Below, in pieces: positions 10,881-23,365 of a stretch of 64,000 bases of DNA; the first letter of the stretch is position 1, and every line of letters starts with the position of its first letter. Location of the stretch: the NCBI RefSeq assembly GCF_003073045.1, contig NC_037600.1, forward strand, positions 14,465,188-14,529,187. The letters are read 5' to 3'. This DNA comes from Pomacea canaliculata. Lineage: Eukaryota; Mollusca; Gastropoda; Architaenioglossa; Ampullariidae. The notes beneath the pieces were generated by a model, which did not search any database, was not told the DNA's origin, and saw nothing but the letters and a program-made list of their open reading frames with translations. Position numbers and translations under genes: made by a program.

Positions 10881-13139
10881 GATAAAGTTTACGGTCAGCT
10901 AGAGCTGTGCACATGTATGATTTCATTCATGTATTTACGCCTATAAGAATGTCTTACGAAATAATACGTCTTCTTTACATGTTAACATTTCAGAAGTGCC
11001 TACCTTCGACCCAAACTGCAAATTCTGCGTTGGACCGAGCGTACCTTCCCTAGCCAGCTGCACTCCAGGGACCAATGACTTATGTGGTCTCTCATCTAAC
11101 CCCTGCACCAAGTACAACCTGCTCAACAACAACTACTTCTTTGCGTGCCCCAGAGACAGCAGAGAGTACCTGCAGTGCGACCCTTGGGGCAATCCCCACT
11201 TGCAGTTTTGTCCGTTGTCAGCGGTAAGCCAAAAGTTCTTTAATTACCTTAAACATCAGAGGCAGAAGAGAAGGTAGGCAAGAACCACTACTCCCACTAA
11301 AAACAGCAGCAGCATTAGTAGTATATATAGTAGGAGTAGAAGATCTAGAAGCTGAAGACGTGAAAGAAGACGAGAATGATGAAGCGTAAGCTATGAGTGA
11401 GGGGATGAAGTAAGGGCGGAAGAGAGAAAACGAAGAGAAGGGAGAGAATCCAAGCTTTGATTCTTTGTGACTCACAGCATAGCAACACGCTTTTATTTTT
11501 TTTTTTTTTATCTCATACTTTTAGAAAACCAGTGTGAAGTAAACATTTTGCAACAAAGATTTTACTTTCTTACTACGAAACAATAATAAAAAAAATTGAG
11601 GTTAGTAGCAGATGATCTCCATGGCTTTCCTTCTGTCGACCTCGTTTGAGTGAAGGTTGCGTAAAATTACGCAGTGTACTACTACTGCTATTTACAAACC
11701 AGATTTTATCGACTGTCTGGATGTATTCAAACTATCTTCTCTGCATGCGTTTCCCCCACCTCCTTTCTCGAATATTTTTTCTCGTTTTGTTAGTTATCCT
11801 CCCCATAAACGTGGTCTGGCTAACTTTTCACGTTTATTCGTTGTCTCCAACTAGGTGTGGCAACAGGACCAGCTGAGCTGCGTGATGCCATCGGTGTCTG
11901 GCCACTGTGTCGGCAGCTCCCTGTATGAACCCGACCCCACTGATCCCCACAGTTATTATTTGTGCTACAACCATCAGGCTTACCATTTGACGTGCTATCC
12001 TCCCACATACATATGGAACCAGATGTTGAACAGCTGCCAGACTACGATCATCTTCACCACCCCTACCTCTACCCCCACCACCTACACTATCGGCAGCCAT
12101 ATCCCCATTGGCTCCGTTAGGTATGGGTACCCGTGTACCCGTGAAAACATCGCGGCAGACAGGCTGTACTTCCCGTACGCCCAAGACGAGACCAAATACA
12201 TCCAGTGCGACCTATGGGGGGATGCTTTCCTCATGACCTGCCAGCCGGGCTTCCACTTCCTTGCCGAGTCCAGCACTTGTGTCTAATCAGACAACAGTCA
12301 TCCTTGCAAACTGCTATACTTTCATGTCCAGCTCATTTCAGATGTCTGTACCTTGTAACGGAACGTATACAGGCGCGTCAGTTAAATTCCAGAGAACTGC
12401 GCTCACTATTTCTTCTTTGTTGAACTGCACAGTTCAGTTGAAGGGTATGCAAACGATTAACAAGTATAGTTCCTCCATTTCACACACGATAGTTTCGCTG
12501 AAAAAAGACTAGAAAAAGGTCAGAAGTAGAAAATCTCCACGGCTTTACCTTTGTCAATGGCCCGCTCAGAGGTGAAAATTACAGAATAAATGTTATTTGG
12601 TTTATTATGCAATAAATGTTTCTGGACTTGCTACAAGATTTATACAGACGAATAATGCGAGTGATAATGCGAATGCCAGATAGTGGAAATATGTACATTT
12701 TGCTTATTACAGATTTTATTTTTGTCTGTTAACATCGAAGAAAATAAACTCAATGTTAAAAATGTGCTCTCCCTGATTTTTATGCCTCCTTCGTTTTATT
12801 GAGAACAGATTATAGAGATAAGCTATAGGAAACTTTTATAGAACAATAATAATAAGTGCAGATTTTAATCATACTGATGATAGTACTACTACAAGTGGAG
12901 ATCAGAAAGAATACGTGGTACAAAAGAGGCCATCATGAACCAGCTAGACACAGAGAGAGAACATTAGCTAATTAGACCTGCAAAATTAAGCATCACTATT
13001 CATGTTATGAAAGAAAACTGCATTGACCCTCAGCCAAACTAAATATGTGACGGCGGTGACAAATAATCTTAAAAATGACAAAGACAAAAATTACTACTTC
13101 CAGAAAAGCACATAAAGCAAGTATTTGTATTAGTGATTA

Positions 13140-13345
13140 GTGACACCTAACAGATATTGGGTAATTAAAAAGTGTTTTTAGTGACAGTAAGGAATTGTTC
13201 TAGAGTAAAAAATGGTTTCTAATGTCGGTAAGGGTTAGTTATTAGCGGAAATGTTTTAGTAGTAATGAATAAATAATAATTAGCGGCAATAGGGAATGAA
13301 TTCTAACAGCAATAAGGAATGCTTCTGTTGGTGAAGAGATTGTCC
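13140..13345. repeat. Degenerate short tandem repeat, 3' flank of unit 1
   Basis: Imperfect copies of a roughly 25-35 nt motif around 'aGYgRCAATAaGGAATGNTTCT' follow each other. One residual copy sits at the matching place after gene B (about 24118-24145). No coding or structural role is visible. Confidence 0.4.
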
Positions 13346-14254
13346 TGGGTACTAATATTTTAAAATTATCTCGAAGAAGAAAACGCGAAAAGATGATTTA
13401 AAGACTGGCAAGCTGACTTAGAGACTGATAGACTGAGAAATGAGAGAATGTCTAAAGTGCTTAAAGTCGAAGTGGTCGCTTAGAAAACTGAAATGCGACT
13501 TTGACCGTGATTTCTTTATCTCCCTAAAATACATTAACAAACCCTGCGATAGAGAAGAACACAGTGAGCTCAGAACCTGATGTATTTTCTTTATTTCTAA
13601 TATCTTTTTATCATCTAAATCGACCCAGTCTCGGGAACATATGACAATAGAACGCAATTTATTGATAAGAAAATTTTTTTTTTACATCGGTGTCTCCTTC
13701 AAGGACAACAGGTTCCACGTAATCCTAAAAACAGTGCATTTCTCTCTCTATATATATAAAAAAACTTTGTCCCTAACAGCAGCAGGACAGAGGTACACAG
13801 ACATCATTGTTTCCACTAGAGGCTTATTTCTCTTGGAGTTTCTACGAACAGGTATGTTTTTAGTTACTTTAAAATAAGTCAATTAGAGATGCACACACAC
13901 ATAAACAAACAAAAAAGGAGAGATTTTAAATGTTCATACATGGTTTGATGTATTTCTATATGCATGTTCAAACCCACATTATAAGCCATTATCATTTGCT
14001 TATCAACGTTAGCAAGGTAGAGTGTCCTTGTAGGAAGAACTTCGGAGCTTCGATAAAAGATTTAGCTTTTCCAGAAAAAATGAAAGAACGCACAAGCAGG
14101 TTGTTCAACAATAAATTTTGATTGGTGGATAATAACAAGAGGGAAGTTCTTTTATACCCGAGTCAGCTTCTTTCCTTTATCACGATTTTCCCAAAATAAC
14201 GATGTTGCAAACATAGACTCAGGTAGCATGGACTTACATGGTATACAAGACTTT

Positions 14255-14616
14255 TCAGAAACCGTATTTTTTCTGTCAATTAGCGACACTGGGGTCTGAT
14301 TATATGATTACTATGTGAATCACTATATATTAAGAAAGCTATTTTAGGCAAAGGAATATCGCAAAACGAAATGTTCTTTTAATCTGTAAAACTATTCTAT
14401 GGATAAATACTATAATTATTTTCATTATTGCAAGTGTTCAAGTCGATGTCCTTTTCGTTTTGTGTCTTATTGGAGGAAATACATTACTATATATGTATGT
14501 GTTTGTGTGTGTGTTTGGGAGAGCGTACATGCGTGCACTTGTGTGCATTAATTACGCAATTAAGAAATGTACCTTATTTGCTCGTTTACATTGGTGTTGT
14601 CAGCTAGCCCTCAACC
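14255..14616 (+). promoter_or_regulatory. Gene B upstream region with deleted core promoter and leader exon
   Basis: The upstream cassette (CAGAAACCG..., from about 14256) and the GGAGGAAATACATT word (14472-14485) are kept. A's TATATATAAA, initiator, leader exon and first donor are missing; B passes straight from about 14486 into TG-rich sequence that matches A at about 3747. A substitute TATATAT lies at 14488-14494. If it works, the leader would run unspliced into the ATG at 14617, with an upstream out-of-frame ATG (ACATGCGTGC) near 14528. Confidence 0.7.
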
Positions 14617-17600
14617 ATGGAGGTTCGAAATCGACTAATCCTGCTGGCTACAGCCTTGATAAGTCTTGCAACCGTAGCGGTGACCCAACTCAACGTGCAT
14701 GCAGACAGTCCAGTAAGATTGAAGCCATAGAAAACTGTAAATTTTACAATTTAGTGGATAGTCCGAATGTGCCTATATTTAATGTTCTTCGTCAGATGAG
14801 CACAGTTTATCAAGCTTGCGGACGCTCCATTGGGGCCGTATTCATGAGGTGAGGGTAAGTCGTTACCCAGGGTTAAAATGGGGAAATCAAGATATAACAT
14901 TTGTCTCGATACTTAACGGTCAAGTGTCCAAAATCCTGTGAATACTGCTTTACGTCAGGGTATTTCTTATCATATCTATGATCCCTGAAATAAAATGTCA
15001 CCCACTAAGTCTGAACTTACATTTATAGGCATGGAGATAAGACACTTGTTCTTGATTTCCCGGTTTATCGACTTGCCCTCGCTTTATGAATACGGCACCA
15101 GGTCATTAGGAGGTCATTACCCAGCTCGTCCCAAGCAAAGGGACTGCGTTTTCGTAAAGAATCTGACGGTTAAGTTAGCTTGGAGGGCAATAAACGTTCC
15201 AAGCTTGTCAAATTATTTATTGTTATGTCTTTTTTGTAGAAAGGGAAATGACACTCACTATATGTTTCTTTTTCGATGAAATTTTTTTAATCATTAGACC
15301 CACTTAATCTTAGCCTTTAATACAACCTTTTTATTTTTTTTTTTTCACAGGTAGTGCAGGCGGGAGCCTCAGGATCAGACGTGGTTGACGCTGTTGTGGA
15401 TCTCATTGACCACTCCTGTATCTTCCCAGATGATTACTTGTTTCTCCGACGGCTTGCCTATCTGGAAACAGAGGATGGAAAGGCGCCTAACACTTACATG
15501 ATGAACACGTATTACAATGGCATATGGAGGGTAAAACATCTGAACAGACAGTTCTAGAATGTTCAGTATCCCGTCTTCGTTATGGCCAAAAATATTGCTT
15601 GTTTTCTAAGAACCAAGTAGAAAAGGTGTGAAATCATTTATCTAGCAGGCCTAAGCAGAGTTATATTTAGCCAACTTGGAGTGGGAAGTAAAAGAATAAA
15701 ATTATATTGCAAAGATATAGTACCAGCAACAAAAACATCACACGCACGCACGAACTAACAGGTCGTATTCGGGAGAGTAGCACGCTTTGATATAGACTTG
15801 CATGTAAACAACAGTTAGGCTGGATTTTGACTGTGCAGACGAATAAAGATATGTTCATGGAAACCCAACAACAAAGCTCACCAGCCTTACTGGAAGCCCA
15901 CAGGAAGATTGAAGCAGCTTTCGGAATCAACTGGCAGAGTGTGAGGTGGGAGGACCTTCAGAAGCCGCTCTACTCCGCTCTTGCTGCCAAGCTGTACATC
16001 ACCTACAGGGTATTGAACAATTCTTGCCATTCTCTGGAACAGTCTGCTTGATCGCTTCTTTGCCTTTTCTTCTTCGTCGTCATAGTAATCATCAGCATCA
16101 TCTTCCCTTCTTGCACTCCTCCTCTAGCCGTCAACACGAAAAATATCTCTTGCTTATTATTTTATTTTATGTATTCACTTGTTTTATGCTTGAGATAACC
16201 GTGAACAGCATTGCTGAATAATGAAACTCTGAGTAATATTATTTTTCTGTTTCGTGAAATCCGCTTAGGGTCTTCAAATACCATCATCCCCCAACGATCA
16301 AATATCTTTTTGGCTGAGTAACTTTCCATCAGGCGGATTATCAACCATCGGATGGGAAAACAGTAAGAGTTTTGTTTGAGAATAAGTTTAACAATTAAAC
16401 ATGTGTGGTGTATAGAAATAGTGATTACCTTTCGATTTTAATGACATTTTGCTGAAGTTTTATTCTTCTACTTTTGCTTTGGTCTCACAGCTCACATTGG
16501 TGTTGAAGATGTGGGTCTTACTGCGGAAGGATAATGCTCGGGAGTTCCAGATGGGGCGTAGGCTGTTGAAAGCAGACCTGGCCTTGTTGATGGGGATTTT
16601 GATGTCATCGTCTGCTCCATCATCCTTGTTGACAATGCTCCTCAGATACGTGAAGCGGTCTGTTTCCAGAATGTTCTCTCCTTGAAGTTGGACTGGAAAT
16701 TCCTGCTTGTTATTGATTCTCATCACTTCGGCGTTCTTTCTGTTGATCTTTAAGCCAGTCTTCTCTGCTTCCTCTGCTAGCTGGCTCAGTTTGGTTTGTG
16801 CATGTTGTTGCCGATGAGATAGGAGACTAATGCCATCTGCAAAGTCCAGGTTCTCTAGCTGTTTGGTGAAGGTCCACTGGATACGGTGTTGTTGTCCTGG
16901 GTTGTCTTGCGGATAATCCTATCTATGATTATCAGGATTATTGTAGGTGATAATATGCAACCCTGTCTTACACCGTTCTTCACTACAAAATGTTTAGTGA
17001 GTTTGCCGTTTTGAATAACTTGGCAAGACCAGTCTTCGTACAACCCCTGAAAAAGGTTTATGAGCTTAGGTGAAATACCATAATGGATCACCATCCTCTA
17101 TATGACAATGTCCAACGCCCTCTCAAAGTCCACAAAAGTTACATAGAGGGAGGACTGACACTCAATAGACTGCTCAATCATGATACTGAGGGTGACAATG
17201 TGCTTCACCTATCCTGCCAAACGCTGCTTGTTTTGGTGGTGGTGGTTTGTTTGTTTGTTTGTTTGTTTGTTTGTTTGTTTGTTTGTTTGTTTGTTTGTTT
17301 GTTTGTTTGCTTGTGAGAGAGAGAGGAGCAGCAGTCTCACAGATGCTATTATGCTGACTCAGCTTGCAGCGGGACAGAGCAAGCCGACGTCGTCTTTGTC
17401 ATCGACAGCGCCACTTCCAGCGAGAACTTTAGATATATGCAGGACTACCTCCAGCGTGTTGTATACGGGCTTCCCGTGGACAACGGTAACGTCCGGGTAG
17501 CTCTGTATCAAATTGGAGGCTCTTCCATTCCTCACAGGGATTTCAGCTTGGGAACGAATCTTATAAAAAGCAGTGTAAGTCTCACCTCGGATTCATGTGG

Positions 17601-20600
17601 CTCTAATAAGTGACAGTTTTTCTGATGATACTAATAAATTAACTTTAGAAGAAGAAATAATCTGGTTAACGTGTCACGTATAGATGGAAAGAATCGGAGA
17701 AACAGATAGATAAGCCACTAGAAAAAGAAACTTGTCAAAAATTTCTTTAAACATGTGTGTTCATTAGTACTTGACTAATACGTTTTCGCAAAATCCCTTC
17801 AGGTGCCACAGGTAGCCAAGATCATTTGAGAGGGATCAACAAAAATCATTAATTATATAATTCATTTATTTTAAATAAAATTTTCAATTTTAATACGAAT
17901 AATTCAGTCCTATCACTAGACACTTCTAACAACCTGGAAGACAAAGTTCCGTTTCAGGAGTTGCTTTTCCTTGACTTGGCCAAAAATCATATTTTTGCTG
18001 CTAATTGCTCTGGTTGATTCTTTTCATGTAGATTATGGATACCATTTCTTGGACTTCTCAGATATATTCACTGACCTCGTCAGCACCTGACATAGGTAGC
18101 CAGCTCCAGCCCGTTCTAGGCGAGGCCTTTGCATCATCAGCACAGCGTCCGAACGCTGCCAAGATCCTTGTCTTGGTCACTGACAAACATCAATCCAACT
18201 TGATTAGCATGCAGGTAAACATAAAATGATAAAGACTATCACCCCCCTATCCAATGGACTTAGGGAATGCAGATCTATTTTTCCATCTGCATCAGTATGT
18301 GTGTGTTCGGATGCCCTATACAAACCCCTGTGCAGCTCCAAAGATTGTAATACAACTTCAACAGCATCAAAATGTTGTATGAATATGGTATATTTTCAGA
18401 CAGCAAGGGATATGGCAACAGCTGAAGGAGTGTCTGTGTTTACTGTGGGGGTCGGCGATGAGGCACTTATGACCTCTCTTGCCCATGTGGCAACTCAGCC
18501 TGAGTGCGACCATCAGATACGGGTCGACCAATTTGTCTCCTTGAGCAGCATTGCTCAACAGACACAGTTCAAAATATGCAGAGGTGAGCCTTATGTGTAT
18601 TTGGGTAGCACCGACTTTCAGACCTAGTTACAAATCTGTCTTTCCTAGAAACACAGATTCCATAAAGAACATCAATATTGTATGTGTGATGACAAGATTT
18701 CTGTCCCATCCTTTATTTTCTTTTGAAGAATGTTGTACAAGGTGATTACTAAGTGTTAAACATCGTAGCGACATTCGTGAAAGTATCGTGTCCAGGGACC
18801 GTAGATATAAAGCGAGATTGGGTACATAAGGTATTCACAAGAGACCTCCATTTTTGTCTACCAGTAGCAAGTTTAGTGATAGTCCTCCAGGTCGCTTTTT
18901 AGTTATTTAGTTCTCTCTCTACTAGCCATGCCATTCTGTAGTTATTATGGTTGTTGATTTTCCCTCCTAAACAACGAATAGAGAGTAGGCCTTTTCCTCA
19001 GGGCAAAATGGAAAACTCAAGAAAAAGCTTCTCCGAAGTAATAAAGTTGTATCCATACCCTACAGACTTAAAGTTTCTTGATCCCATGGAACCGTTATCA
19101 TTGCCTTATAACTACAGTTCCTTGGGTAACACAAATAAACGTTCCCTCGTTTCTTAACTACTGTCGTACTTAGTAGACCCAGTTCTTTGTTTTACACCAT
19201 GACAAATATTATTCAGAAAAAGTCAGACGATAGAACTGTATATCTACCTAAAAATAAATTGCAAAGGTAAGTCATACAGACAACCGATAACAGTAAAGGC
19301 CACTTTTGAAACTTCTTTCCTGAAAAGAATAATTCCGAAAAATATCTCACGGAAAATAACCTGGAAGGTAAATATTTTGTAAAATAATTAAAAGAATATT
19401 AAACAATTTAACTTTCTTACAGAACCCATGATTGCCCTTGGAGGGGTCCGCTGTCGTCTGGACCAGTGTCGCAACATAGCTTTCCCCATGACCTCACCAC
19501 AAATGACAGTCAGAGTGAGTTAAAACTTGATGTCAGCAGCTGTGTGTAATTATCGCGCACTTGCTGATGCGGGCGCCTATTAGCGACAAGAAAGCTCTTC
19601 ATTACCTTATGCTCCTAGTTTTCTCCAAGCTGTTAGTCAGCATCACAACACCTACTTCTCCTACTTTCTTTCACCACTGGTGAAGATAATTCCTTTCGTG
19701 TGGTGATGACCTACTGACGACAAGGTGATTGGTAATAATGTAAATGTGACCATGTGGCTCTGCCATCGGCCATGTCATGCTGGCAAACAAAATACGATTT
19801 TTGAACTTCAATTGTAAGTAAAGGCAGTGCAGACACCTCTCTCTGCTCCCAGGCCGCCACCAACTGCAGCAGCGGAATAATCTACGTCTCCACTCGTAGC
19901 CCGAGGCCCACCGGAAGTTTCTGGGATGCGGAGGACCTGGTTGTGGACGCTACTTCCAACGCAGCTCATGCGTCGGTCTCTGGCAGCTCGCCATACGTTT
20001 ATGCAACATTCACTGAGGTCATTCTTGGGGCTTCAAGCTGCTACGCCGTGATCGAAGCGTACGACGGATTAACAAGTAAGTCTAAGCAAGGTGCATAAGC
20101 ATGGTACGAAGTACATAAATATAAACAAATGTGCACTTCATCTGTGGTTGTCCAACAGACCATCAAAAATATTCTCTCTGCTCAGCAATAAAGAGATAAC
20201 TCTGTGTTTGTTTATTAGTAATTGAAGTATGTTTATCACCTTGTTTTCCTACCTGTATTATTCTTTCTTAGTTACGTGGTTTTTTTAACCATGCCTTCTT
20301 ATTAATTTTCCTCTTTTATGCTGTTTTGTTTAGCTTGGTCTAGAGAATTCTTTTACCGCAACAAAAATTCATTTCGTTGCAGCACCATCGCACCCGCAAA
20401 CAATACGTAAGTCTCTCTTTTCTGTGAGGTACGCGAGTTTGTACTTGTCTGCCTGTGTCTACCTGAATGTGAATGATTATTTATACCGACTCGACTGAGA
20501 TTTTTGTCACGACATTGAAATGTAGGCATGGAAACAAAAGCACTAAACACACTTTATTTGTTAAGTGATCAAACTAAAAATAAGACGATGTGGCAACAGT

Positions 20601-23365
20601 CGTACATTGTAATTCTCATTGATATTTATGGTTTGACGGCGATTTTGTGGTGTGTAAAAATAAATGGTGGGCATATCCCACACTGCATCATACAGTGACG
20701 TCATGTTCAGAAGTTTATACTGTAGCCAATCAGATTTCGAACGGATTGTGACGTCATATCTACGTGTCCTTATTACAAATAAAATATTTACATAAACATT
20801 TGGGCAAGCTGTACTGTCGTTACTTCCGTTATGTTCCTTATCGGTATTCTGACTTAAGATTTTCTTAATTTTTTGAGTTTACAGTATTGAGGTCTGAACA
20901 CAGAATAAATAATTATTTTTACTATGCTCGAGTCGTTTTTATTACAGGAAAAAAATGTTAACATGAGTACTCAGTCCAGAAATTTATCATTATATACTTC
21001 TCAACTAAACTGTACCCATTTGAATATATATATATAATATTGTTATATTAATAAAAGCTGTCTTATACGTGACTTTTCAGCGACAATTTACTATCCGGAT
21101 CCGAATCCTTGCCAAGCGCTGGGTAGAACAGAAGACCGGTTTGCCTATCCATTTAACACCCGCATGTTCATACAATGCGATCTGCAGGACAGGATGTACC
21201 TGACCATATGCCCGCCTGGTCAGTTATCTTTGCATTGCGATATCTTCATATTCATTCTTATTGTTACAAAATATGATCGAAGATTATATCTAACTTTTAT
21301 TGGCAGTGATCAGATTGCAATCTGATTTTTCCTCTTCCACAAATCTGGACAGAAGATAAGCAAGGGTTAATGAACAAACATCGCACGGTCCCCTAACATT
21401 CTGGCAATAGAAGGAAAAAAAACTGTCGGAAACCGGAAGGTGTGTACATCAGGGAAAAAAACATTCACCAACTGCAACGTCTACGCAATGAAACATCGTG
21501 AACTAGCTGAAGTCCAATGGACAGACTTGGGGAGACTTCGTCAAACAAAGACCAAACGATCGTGCACACCATGGAAAAGCACATTAATGGTGCGCACAGG
21601 TCATCCAGAGGAAAGGGAATGGAACTCTGCGCCAGTGTAACAGCAGACTGATTTCCGTTGGCATCTCAGCCAGACTTACACTATTGCCACAGAACAGGAG
21701 GTGATAACAGCAAGATGGCCTGTAAATAACAGCATTATCACGGCAACATGAAGGCTTCAGCTGTCAAATAAGAGTTCTGACAGAAAGTAGAACTCAACGG
21801 AGCGATGACCTTTCCACCTTGCAGATAAAAACATGGCAGCCAGCATGCCTCAGAGCAGCCAGAGGAGCAGCAAATATTCTGTAAATACATTAGTCCTACT
21901 AGAAAATAAAGAGACAAACTCTGAAGGCAGAAAAATTAATTAATACAACACAGGATTCGACGACCATATGCAGTAGACCCAGACCCACACGTTCGCAATA
22001 GGATGAAGTTGCCGGTCAGCACATATACGAGTTCATTCATGCATTTACGTGTATAAGAATGTCTCACGGCATAATGCGTCTTCTTTACATGTTTACATTT
22101 CAGAAGTGCCTACCTTCGACCCAAACTGCAAATTCTGCGTTGGACCGAGCGTACCTTCCCTAGCCAGGTGCACTCAAGGGACCAATGACTTATGTGGTCT
22201 CTCTTCTAACCCCTGCACCAAGTACAACCTGCTCAACAACAACTACTTCTTTGCGTGTCCCAGAGACAGCAGCGAGTACCTGCAGTGCGACCCTTGGGGC
22301 AATCCCCACGTGCAGTCTTGTCCGTCGTCAGCGGTAAGCCAAAAGTTCCTTAATTACCTTGAACATCAGAGAAGGTCGGCAAGAACCACTACTCCCACTA
22401 AAAACAGCAGCAGCATTAGTAGTATCTATAGTAGGAGTAGAAGATCTAGAAGCTGAAGACGTGAAAGAAGACGATAATGATGAAGCACAAGTTATGAGTG
22501 AGGGGATGAAGTAAGGGCGGAGGAGAGAAAACGAATAAAAGGGAGAGAATTCAAGCTGTGATTCTTGGTGGCTCACAGCATAGCAACACACTTTTATTAT
22601 TTATTTATCTTCTTCATCTCATCCTTTTATCAAACCAGTGTGAAGTAAACTTATTTCGTAACAACGGTTTTTCTTTCCTACTACGAAACAATAATAAAAA
22701 AAGAGTGAGGTTAGTAGCAGATGATCTCCATGGCTTTCCTTCTGTCGACCTCGCTTGAGCAAAGGTTGCGTAAAATTGCGCAGTTTACTACTACTACTAT
22801 TTACAAACCAGATTTAATCGACTGTCTGGATGTATTCAAACTATCTTCGCTGCATGCGTTTCCTCCACCTTTCTCGAATATTTTTTCTCGTTTTGTTAGT
22901 TATCCTCCCCATAAACGTGGTCTGGCTAACTTTTCACATTCATTCGTTGTCTCCAACTAGGTGTGGCAACAGGACCAGCTGAGCTGCGTTTTTCCACAGG
23001 AGTCTGGCCTCTGTGTCGGCAGCTCCCAGTATGTACCCGACCCCGCTGATCCCCACAGTTATTATCTGTGCTACAGCCATCAGGCTTACCATTTGACGTG
23101 CTATCCTCCCACATACATATGGAACCAGATGTCGAACAGCTGCCAGACTTTTACCACCACCACCACCACTGCCACCACTACCACCCGCATCAACGGGGTC
23201 GACCGTACCCTTTGTACCCCTGAAAACATCGCGGCAGACAGGCTGTACTTCCCGTACGCCGAAGACGAGACCAAGTACATCCAGTGCGACCTATGGGGGG
23301 ATGCTTTCCTCAAGTCCTGCCAGCCAGGCTTCCGCTTCCTTCCCGAGTCCAGCACTTGTGTCTAA
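14617..23365 (+). CDS. Gene B: secreted lysozyme-like/VWA/four-CBM14 protein (743 aa)
   Basis: Coding exons are 14617-14712, 15351-15530, 15839-16009, 16269-16362, 17363-17574, 18032-18214, 18400-18583, 19423-19514, 19853-20075, 20383-20406, 21081-21218, 22104-22333 and 22961-23365. They join to an uninterrupted 744-codon frame. Layout: signal peptide 1-29; lysozyme-like domain about 33-178 with Glu71 in YLETEDG followed by NGIWR; VWA about 189-373 (D194-S-A-T-S replaces the usual DxSxS; VTDK carries the later MIDAS Asp); an unrecognised Cys-containing region about 374-478; an 8-residue microexon linker; then four CBM14 modules, the last two separated by a Thr-rich stretch (likely O-glycosylated). 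It is predicted to be secreted and chitin-associated. Enzyme activity is an inference from the Glu/GIW pattern. Expression is uncertain because the leader exon is deleted. A polyadenylation signal lies at 23686. Confidence 0.8.
14830..15107. mobile_element. MITE in intron 2 of gene B with long inverted ends
   Basis: The left end GGGGCCGTATTCATGAGGTG... reads through GGGTAAGTCGTTACCC to GGGAAATCAAG (about 14886). The right end is its inverse: CTTGATTTCCC...GACTTGCCCTCGCTTTATGAATACGGC (about 15051-15102). The inverted ends are therefore about 45-55 nt with some mismatches. There is no coding capacity. Gene A keeps only the left end (4098-4150), implying the element predates the duplication and was truncated in A. 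Confidence 0.65.
16475..17215 (-). mobile_element. LINE reverse transcriptase fragment in intron 5 of gene B
   Basis: Read on the - strand, successive segments give RT motif A-like 'VTFVDFERALD', then 'HYGISPKLINLFQGLYED', 'GVRQGCILSP', the catalytic box as FADG in place of FADD, and 'TGLKINRKNAEVM' followed by 'FTYLRSIV'. Stops and a frame break near 16870 show it is dead, and the catalytic Asp is replaced. It is absent from intron 5 of A, so insertion followed the duplication. It resembles the family of the left-edge LINE. Confidence 0.85.
17246..17309. repeat. (TTTG)n microsatellite
   Basis: About 16 near-perfect TTTG units join the LINE fragment to the 3' part of intron 5 of gene B. Confidence 0.95.
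21410..21990 (+). mobile_element. Degraded LINE endonuclease-like sequence in intron 12 of gene B
   Basis: This is the counterpart of 10320-10880 in A. The longest open piece (21440-21640) includes 'HRELAEVQWTDLGRLRQ', which resembles a LINE endonuclease segment. It is dead. Its presence in both units dates it before the duplication. Confidence 0.35.

Larger units (their letters stand above)
3861..12286 (+). pseudogene. Gene A: lysozyme-like/VWA/CBM14 secreted protein, frameshifted copy
   Basis: There is a non-coding leader exon at about 3517-3576. Coding exons are 3861-3956 (exon from 3848), 4213-4392, 4749-4919, 5173-5266, 5484-5695, 6149-6331, 6516-6684, 7742-7831, 8194-8416, 9156-9179, 9840-9977, 10994-11223 and 11855-12286. 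All have GT-AG borders and the same phases as B and C. It starts with a signal peptide (MEVRKRLVMLATALISLA). Exons 3-5 encode the lysozyme-like domain (Glu71 in YLETEDG, then NGIWR), exons 6-8 the VWA domain, and exons 12-14 four CBM14 modules. Compared with B, exon 8 lacks 15 nt (5 residues) and exon 9 lacks 2 nt near 7818. The shifted frame stops at TGA 8355-8357 after about 452 residues, before any chitin-binding module. Splicing around exon 9 alone does not restore the frame; skipping exons 8 and 9 together would. Polyadenylation signals are at 12585 and 12611. A sequencing indel remains possible. Confidence 0.8.
2165..13450 (+). repeat. Tandem duplication, unit 1 (carries gene A)
   Basis: The sequence from about 2165 re-appears from about 13455: upstream flank, promoter region, all introns, exons and 3' flank align in order with unit 2. 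Unit 1 contains A-specific changes: a 2-nt and a 15-nt coding deletion, and about 430 extra bases in intron 10 that include a MITE. The two units abut directly near 13450, as in a head-to-tail duplication by unequal exchange. The alternative is two haplotypes joined in assembly. Confidence 0.85.

Noticed and set aside
12850..13345. CRISPR-like repeat/spacer pattern in the 3' flank of unit 1
   Set aside because: Repeats are short, imperfect and directly adjacent; the organism is eukaryotic.
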